Shown here: piece after piece, positions 59,329 to 64,000 of the stretch
Layout of the letters: each line of letters begins with the position of its first letter
Position numbering within the stretch: the first letter of the stretch is position 1
Assembly: GCF_014854695.1 (NCBI RefSeq)
Contig: NZ_CP027557.1
Span: 1,116,001-1,180,000, forward strand
Direction: 5' to 3'
Origin: Rhodococcus rhodochrous
GTDB taxonomy: Bacteria > Actinomycetota > Actinomycetes > Mycobacteriales > Mycobacteriaceae
DNA length: 64,000 bases
Position numbers and translations under genes: made by a program
Notes under the pieces: model-generated
The model's input: only the letters and a program-made list of their open reading frames with translations
Told to the model about the DNA's origin: nothing
Databases searched by the model: none

Positions 59329-59529
59329 GTCGTCTCCTCGCATCTGCTCTGAAGGATCGCCCGTATGGGAGCGGCTGTTACCGGTATCGGGTCGGGCCGG
59401 CGGTCGGGAATCGACAGCGACAACCGGAACTCGATCCGAGCGTGCAAAGGACAGAAGACATGGACTCCAGTTTGCCACTCACCCTGCAGGCCCTGCCACT
59501 CGGCTTGATCGACTGTGTGGTCCGGATCC

Positions 59530-59552
59530 GTTGTCCGAACGGTCCGGTAGTT
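59530..59552 (+). promoter_or_regulatory. PafBC-type (RecA-NDp-like) promoter of pcrA
   Basis: TTGTCCGAA (59530-59538), 8 nt, TAGTTT (59547-59552). It follows the mycobacterial damage-promoter spacing TTGTCRGTG-N8-TAnnnT, with six of nine upstream positions and a full -10. The ATG is only 11 nt further on, so the mRNA would have a very short leader. No LexA box is evident. Confidence 0.5.
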
Positions 59553-59562
59553 TGGTGAAACG

Positions 59563-61941
59563 ATGAACACTCCCGTCGCGCTCGCAAACTCCCGCCCCGG
59601 ATCCGATGCTCTTCTCGAAGGGCTCAATCCGCAGCAGCGGGAAGCGGTCACGCACGAAGGGGCCCCGCTGCTGATCGTCGCGGGCGCGGGCTCCGGCAAG
59701 ACTGCGGTGCTCACCCGTCGCATCGCCTATCTGCTGGCCGAGCGCGGCGTCGTCCCTGGTCAGGTGCTCGCCATCACCTTCACCAACAAGGCCGCGGCCG
59801 AGATGCGCGAGCGGGTGGCGGCCCTGGTGGGGCCGCGCGCGAATGCAATGTGGGTCTCGACCTTCCACTCGAGCTGCGTCCGGATCCTGCGCGCGCAGGC
59901 GGGTCTGCTCCAGGGCATGAATTCGAATTTCACAATCTACGACGCCGACGATTCCCGTCGTCTGCTCACGATGATCGCGAAGGATCTCGAACTCGACAGC
60001 AAGAAGTACTCCGCCCGGTTGCTGTCCACACAGATCTCGAACCTCAAGAACGAACTGATCGGACCGGAGGAGGCCGCCCACGAGGCGGAGACCGATTCGG
60101 CGGCCACCGAACTCACCCGCGTCGTCGCCCGGGTCTACGCGCACTACCAGCAGCGCCTGCGCACGGCGAACGCCTTCGACTTCGACGATCTCATCGGCGA
60201 GACGGTGGCGTTGCTGCAGGCGCACCCGCAGGTCGCCGAGTACTACCGACGCCGGTTCCGTCACGTGCTGGTCGACGAGTACCAGGACACCAACCACGCG
60301 CAGTACGTGCTGGTGCGCACCCTCGTGGGCGATCCGGAGGAGGAATCCGCCGTCCCCCCGAGCGAACTGTGCGTGGTGGGCGACGCCGACCAGTCGATCT
60401 ACGCCTTCCGCGGCGCCACGATCCGCAACATCGAAGAATTCGAGCGCGACTATCCGCAGGCCCGCACGATCCTGCTCGAACAGAACTACCGCTCCACCCA
60501 GAACATCCTGTCGGCGGCCAATTCCGTCATCTCCAAGAACACGGGTCGCCGCGAGAAGCGGCTGTGGACGGATTCGGGCGAGGGCGAACTCATCACCGGT
60601 TACGTCGCCGACAACGAGCACGACGAGGCGCGCTTCGTCGCTGCCGAGATCGATCGGCTCGTCGACGGCGGCGACACCACCTACTCCGACATCGCGGTGT
60701 TCTACCGCACCAACAATGCCTCCCGCGCGTTCGAGGACGTCTTCATCCGGCACGGTGTGCCCTACAAGGTCGTCGGCGGTGTGCGGTTCTACGAGCGCAA
60801 GGAGGTGCGCGACATCGTCGCGTACCTGAAGGTGCTCGACAACCCCGACGACACGGTGAGTCTGCGCCGCATCCTCAACACCCCTCGTCGCGGTATCGGC
60901 GATCGCGCCGAGGCGTGTGTGGCGGTGCACGCCGAGCGGCTCGGCGTCAGCTTCGGGCAGGCCCTCGTCGACGCCGCAGCCGGCAAGGTCGCGCTGCTGA
61001 ACACGCGGGCGCAGAAGGCGATCGCCGGTTTCGCCGAGATGATGGACGATCTGCGGGCGATGCTCGTCGCGAGCGACGCCGACGGCAACGACATGGTCGA
61101 CATCGGAGACGTCGTCGAGGCGATCCTCGAACGTACCGGATACAGCGCCGAGTTGTCGGCGAGCGACGACCCGCAGGACGGCGCCCGTCTCGACAATCTC
61201 CACGAACTCGTCAGCGTGGCAAGGGAATTCAGCGCCGACGTCCGCAACGCTGCCGGGATCGTCGACGACGAACGCGAAGAGGGCGATCCCGAACCGGGAT
61301 CGCTCGCGGCGTTCCTCGAGAAGGTCTCGCTCGTCGCCGACGCCGACCAGATCCCGGAGAACGAGGCCGGTGTGGTCACGCTGATGACGTTGCACACCGC
61401 GAAGGGCCTCGAGTTCCCGGTCGTCTTCGTCACCGGTTGGGAGGACGGCCAGTTCCCACACATGCGTGCCCTGGGTGATCCGGCCGAACTGTCCGAGGAG
61501 CGGCGACTCGCGTATGTCGGCATCACGCGCGCCCGGCGTCGTCTCTATCTCACGCGCGCCGTGCTGCGGTCGTCCTGGGGTCAGCCCCTCACCAACCCGG
61601 AATCCCGCTTCCTGCAAGAGATCCCGCAGCACCTCATCGACTGGCGGCGTCTCGAGCCCACACCCGCGCGCGGGCAGGCGATCGGCTCGGGCACCGGTTC
61701 GCGGTTCGGTGCGGGTGAGCGGCGCGGTTCGTCGGGCACACCGAGTTTCGGTGCGGCGCGCGGACGCAACAACCAGCTGGTGCTCGATGTCGGCGACCGC
61801 GTCAGCCACGACAAGTACGGTCTCGGAACGGTTCTCGAAACTCGGGGCTCGGGCCCCACGGCCACCGTCGTGATCGACTTCGGCAGTGCCGGCAAGGTGC
61901 GGCTGATGCTCGTCGGCGGTGTGCCGATGATCAAGCTGTGA
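59563..61941 (+). CDS. pcrA: UvrD/PcrA superfamily I DNA helicase
   Basis: A 792-residue 3'-5' helicase for repair and replication-fork upkeep. Motif Q/I: LNPQQREAVTHEGAPLLIVA followed by the Walker A AGAGSGKT (residues 40-47). Motif Ia is ITFTNKAAAEMRERV, Walker B VDEYQDTNHAQ, motif III VVGDADQSIYAFRGAT, motif V VTLMTLHTAKGLEFPVVFVT and motif VI VGITRARRRLYLTRA. The C-terminal domain ends in a tudor-like beta fold (VGDRVSHDKYGLGTVLETRG). The position beside chorismate mutase and M23 matches mycobacterial uvrD1 (Rv0949). Confidence 0.96.
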   Translation: MNTPVALANSRPGSDALLEGLNPQQREAVTHEGAPLLIVAGAGSGKTAVLTRRIAYLLAERGVVPGQVLAITFTNKAAAEMRERVAALVGPRANAMWVSTFHSSCVRILRAQAGLLQGMNSNFTIYDADDSRRLLTMIAKDLELDSKKYSARLLSTQISNLKNELIGPEEAAHEAETDSAATELTRVVARVYAHYQQRLRTANAFDFDDLIGETVALLQAHPQVAEYYRRRFRHVLVDEYQDTNHAQYVLVRTLVGDPEEESAVPPSELCVVGDADQSIYAFRGATIRNIEEFERDYPQARTILLEQNYRSTQNILSAANSVISKNTGRREKRLWTDSGEGELITGYVADNEHDEARFVAAEIDRLVDGGDTTYSDIAVFYRTNNASRAFEDVFIRHGVPYKVVGGVRFYERKEVRDIVAYLKVLDNPDDTVSLRRILNTPRRGIGDRAEACVAVHAERLGVSFGQALVDAAAGKVALLNTRAQKAIAGFAEMMDDLRAMLVASDADGNDMVDIGDVVEAILERTGYSAELSASDDPQDGARLDNLHELVSVAREFSADVRNAAGIVDDEREEGDPEPGSLAAFLEKVSLVADADQIPENEAGVVTLMTLHTAKGLEFPVVFVTGWEDGQFPHMRALGDPAELSEERRLAYVGITRARRRLYLTRAVLRSSWGQPLTNPESRFLQEIPQHLIDWRRLEPTPARGQAIGSGTGSRFGAGERRGSSGTPSFGAARGRNNQLVLDVGDRVSHDKYGLGTVLETRGSGPTATVVIDFGSAGKVRLMLVGGVPMIKL

Positions 61942-61961
61942 TGCCCTGAAAGCCTGTGGCA

Positions 61962-61995
61962 GGCGCGGATTCGCACGAAAGAGCGGGTCCGCGCC
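61962..61995. terminator. Hairpin between convergent pcrA and M23 gene
   Basis: GGCGCGGA (61962-61969) and TCCGCGCC (61988-61995) form a perfect 8-bp G/C stem with an 18-nt loop that can pair further (CGC/GCG). It lies 21 nt after the pcrA stop and 58 nt before the M23 gene end, so it may terminate both. Confidence 0.5.
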
Positions 61996-62052
61996 GAAAC
62001 GGGGAAGAGGGTGGAACGGGACGCAGCGCCGAACGTACGGCGGCGAGGTCGG

Positions 62053-63036
62053 TCAGTCGCGCTGGATGCCGAGGGCGATACCGCGGGTGGCGAGCCACGG
62101 GACGGGGTCGATCTTGTCGACGCCGTTGAGGTGCACCTCGAAGTGCAGGTGCGGGCCCGTGGAGAAACCGCGGTTGCCCATGGTGGCGATCTGGTCGCCG
62201 GCCATGACGTGCTGACCCACGGTCACCAGCGACTGGTCGATGTGCCCGTACACGGTGACGGTGCCGTCGGTGTGGAGGAGCCGGACCCACATGCCGAAGC
62301 CGGAGGCCGGACCGGAATCGATGACCTCACCGTCGGCGACCGCGAGGATCGGGGTTCCGATGGGACCTGCGATGTCGACGCCGGCGTGGAGGGTGCCCCA
62401 GCGGGCGCCGAAGTTCGAGGTGAACGATCCCACGGCGGGGAGGACGAAGAGGGGGCGACGGGCCGCGGCCTCGCGCGCAGCGCGTTCCTCGCTGAACCGC
62501 TGGCCCTTGGCCAGGAGATTCGAGAACTGCGACAGGTCGTTCGGGTCGGCGATGTTGAGCACCTGCGGGGCCTGCGAGGGCTGGGCGTCGGCGCTCGGCG
62601 CGAACTGCGCTGCCTGGGGCACTGCGGTGGCCGTGATGATCGAAGAATCGGCTTCGCCGGCGGCGAGAGCGACCTCGGAGTGCTCGGTGTTCTGTCCCGG
62701 ACCGCCGTTGGCTGCGGCCTGACCCGCGGCGACCACGGCGCCTGCGGCGACCGCGAAGACCGCGGCGCGACCCTTGAGGGCGGTGGGGGGAGTGGGAAGT
62801 CGATGGGCTCCACCGCGGGATGCGGGAGCGGTGACGTCGGTGCTCTCGTCGGGACGGTCCTGCGCGAAACGGTTGTCGCGGACTGCGTGCCCGAAAGAGT
62901 CGGAGTAGTAGGTGGGCTCGGGACCGGGGCCGGTGTTGCGGAAGTCCATCGTGGCGGCTTCCCAGGCGTTCCAGTCTTCGGGTGCCGATTCGGGACGGCG
63001 GATTCGGCTCTCGGCACTCGGGTTACCAGAGCGCAT
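62053..63036 (-). CDS. M23 (LytM) peptidase
   Basis: A 327-residue protein with an M23 zinc endopeptidase domain at the C-terminus: FGARWGTLHAGVDIAGPIGT (His and Asp ligands), VTVYGHIDQSLVTVGQHV and GPHLHFEVHLNGVDKIDP (HxH). It has an N-terminal charged region, a hydrophobic segment at about 93-110 (VFAVAAGAVVAAGQAAA) and a low-complexity linker, so it is secreted or membrane-anchored and acts on peptidoglycan. ATG 63036 is chosen because GGAGG is 6 nt upstream; ATG 63042 would abut it. It corresponds in place to mycobacterial Rv0950c. Confidence 0.93.
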   Translation of the reverse strand: MRSGNPSAESRIRRPESAPEDWNAWEAATMDFRNTGPGPEPTYYSDSFGHAVRDNRFAQDRPDESTDVTAPASRGGAHRLPTPPTALKGRAAVFAVAAGAVVAAGQAAANGGPGQNTEHSEVALAAGEADSSIITATAVPQAAQFAPSADAQPSQAPQVLNIADPNDLSQFSNLLAKGQRFSEERAAREAAARRPLFVLPAVGSFTSNFGARWGTLHAGVDIAGPIGTPILAVADGEVIDSGPASGFGMWVRLLHTDGTVTVYGHIDQSLVTVGQHVMAGDQIATMGNRGFSTGPHLHFEVHLNGVDKIDPVPWLATRGIALGIQRD

Positions 63037-63060
63037 CGCCATCCTCCGTTCGTGACCTCA

Positions 63061-63089
63061 TCGTTACTTCGACCAGGCGACGGTAACGA
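63061..63089. promoter_or_regulatory. GTTAC/GTAAC dyad upstream of the M23 gene
   Basis: TCGTTAC (63061-63067) and its exact complement GTAACGA (63083-63089), 15 nt apart, lie 25-53 bp before the M23 start at 63036. It resembles the dyad before the other M23 gene (29777-29816) and may bind a common cell-wall regulator such as MtrA. Confidence 0.45.
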
Positions 63090-63134
63090 AGCGATCGCAG
63101 GGGTGGCAAGCCGTAGTTCGTCCGGCGGACGTTA

Positions 63135-63150
63135 TGTGAGTGGCATCACA
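63135..63150. promoter_or_regulatory. Crp/GlxR-type binding site
   Basis: TGTGA-GTGGCA-TCACA matches the Crp/GlxR consensus TGTGA-N6-TCACA perfectly. It lies in the 448-bp gap between the divergent M23 gene (start 63036) and sucC (start 63485). It is 99 bp from the M23 start and 335 bp from sucC. The rest of this gap shows no gene. Confidence 0.65.
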
Positions 63151-63484
63151 GTGCAAACCGGGGCAAATTGGGACATGCCCCAGCGGGCGGCGTCCCAAAC
63201 ACTGTTTTCCGACATGTCACGAGTCCGTTGCGCCGCGTTCGCGCGGGATCCGGTGTCGGCGGGCCAGGGGGTACCTGTCATCCTGAACCGAGTGCTCCGC
63301 TCGAACGTGGCGTCGGCCACGTCCCGGGAGGGGAACTGCGAAGTCGTTCCCGGACCTACGCGCGCGTGACCTGTGCCACATGGGACTGCCGCGCGTGATC
63401 CGCGGCCCGGCCGAGAAACTAGAGTCCGAAACGGCCCGCTCGATACCCCGGAGCGGGCGTGAACGCAGACGAGACGGTGAGCAG

Positions 63485-64000
<516 letters not shown>

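Noticed and set aside
59340-59562. LexA box upstream of pcrA
   Set aside because: No GAAC-N4-GTTC-type dyad is visible; the PafBC-like element is the better explanation for damage control.
59479-61809. 776-codon minus-strand frame over pcrA
   Set aside because: An antisense frame of the helicase gene, whose seven motifs are intact on the other strand.
63168-63398. Possible small gene in the M23-sucC gap
   Set aside because: The 76-codon frame has no ribosome site or recognisable protein and lies over the divergent promoter region.

Overview
The window reads as chromosome of a high-G+C actinobacterium of the Mycobacteriales, most likely Rhodococcus or a close relative. The signs are GTG/TTG starts, a LigD with the mycobacterial domain order (polymerase, phosphoesterase, ligase), a DevR/DevS pair, DUF6325, SHOCT and GAF-ANTAR proteins, and a block (pgi, SSADH, AroQ chorismate mutase, PcrA, M23 peptidase, sucC) resembling the M. 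tuberculosis Rv0946c-Rv0951 neighbourhood. I see no phage, insertion sequence, plasmid origin or CRISPR array. The genus is an inference from gene content.

Layout. 1-17250 is an accessory, stress-flavoured region: two small three-helix-bundle proteins, a DHA2 exporter, PPK2 polyphosphate kinase, an unusual P-type ATPase, a SulP transporter, DUF6325 and SHOCT proteins, a second exporter, a GH15 glycosidase, a cold-shock protein, an ANTAR-AraC fusion regulator and a GAF-ANTAR sensor. 17406-19778 is ligD (end joining). 19822-25370 holds two tandem copies of a regulator / membrane sensor-kinase / membrane-protein module. The second copy has only a bare HTH where the first has a full response regulator, and it has a good match to a PafBC (DNA-damage) promoter. 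25382-30699 holds a YnfA-type protein, secreted proteins, an amidohydrolase, a divergent WYL-regulator/VOC pair, tRNA-Arg(CCT) and an M23 peptidase.

30811-43935 contains a GCS2-type ligase, a membrane M28 peptidase, and a nitric-oxide/hypoxia island: nsrR-hmp, two UspA proteins, an F420-type oxidoreductase, an Acg-like nitroreductase, devR and a heme-GAF devS. 44015-49585 holds membrane proteins (DUF2243, CtaG, TehA-like), an Fpg/Nei glycosylase, thyA-dfrA and a cupin. 49644-64000 holds a carboxylesterase, an acyltransferase-like protein, a TetR/AidB-like pair, an ApbE-like protein and the conserved pgi-to-sucC block.

Regulatory signals I can point to are: PafBC-type promoters before pcrA and the second sensor module; a Crp/GlxR site between an M23 gene and sucC; an NsrR-like dyad; a DevR-like box before the nitroreductase; GTAAC dyads before both M23 genes; a TetR operator; and several hairpins. 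A recurrent oddity is short (18-27 bp) tandem duplications at gene ends and in linkers. All functions come from recognising sequence patterns by eye; no database search was run.
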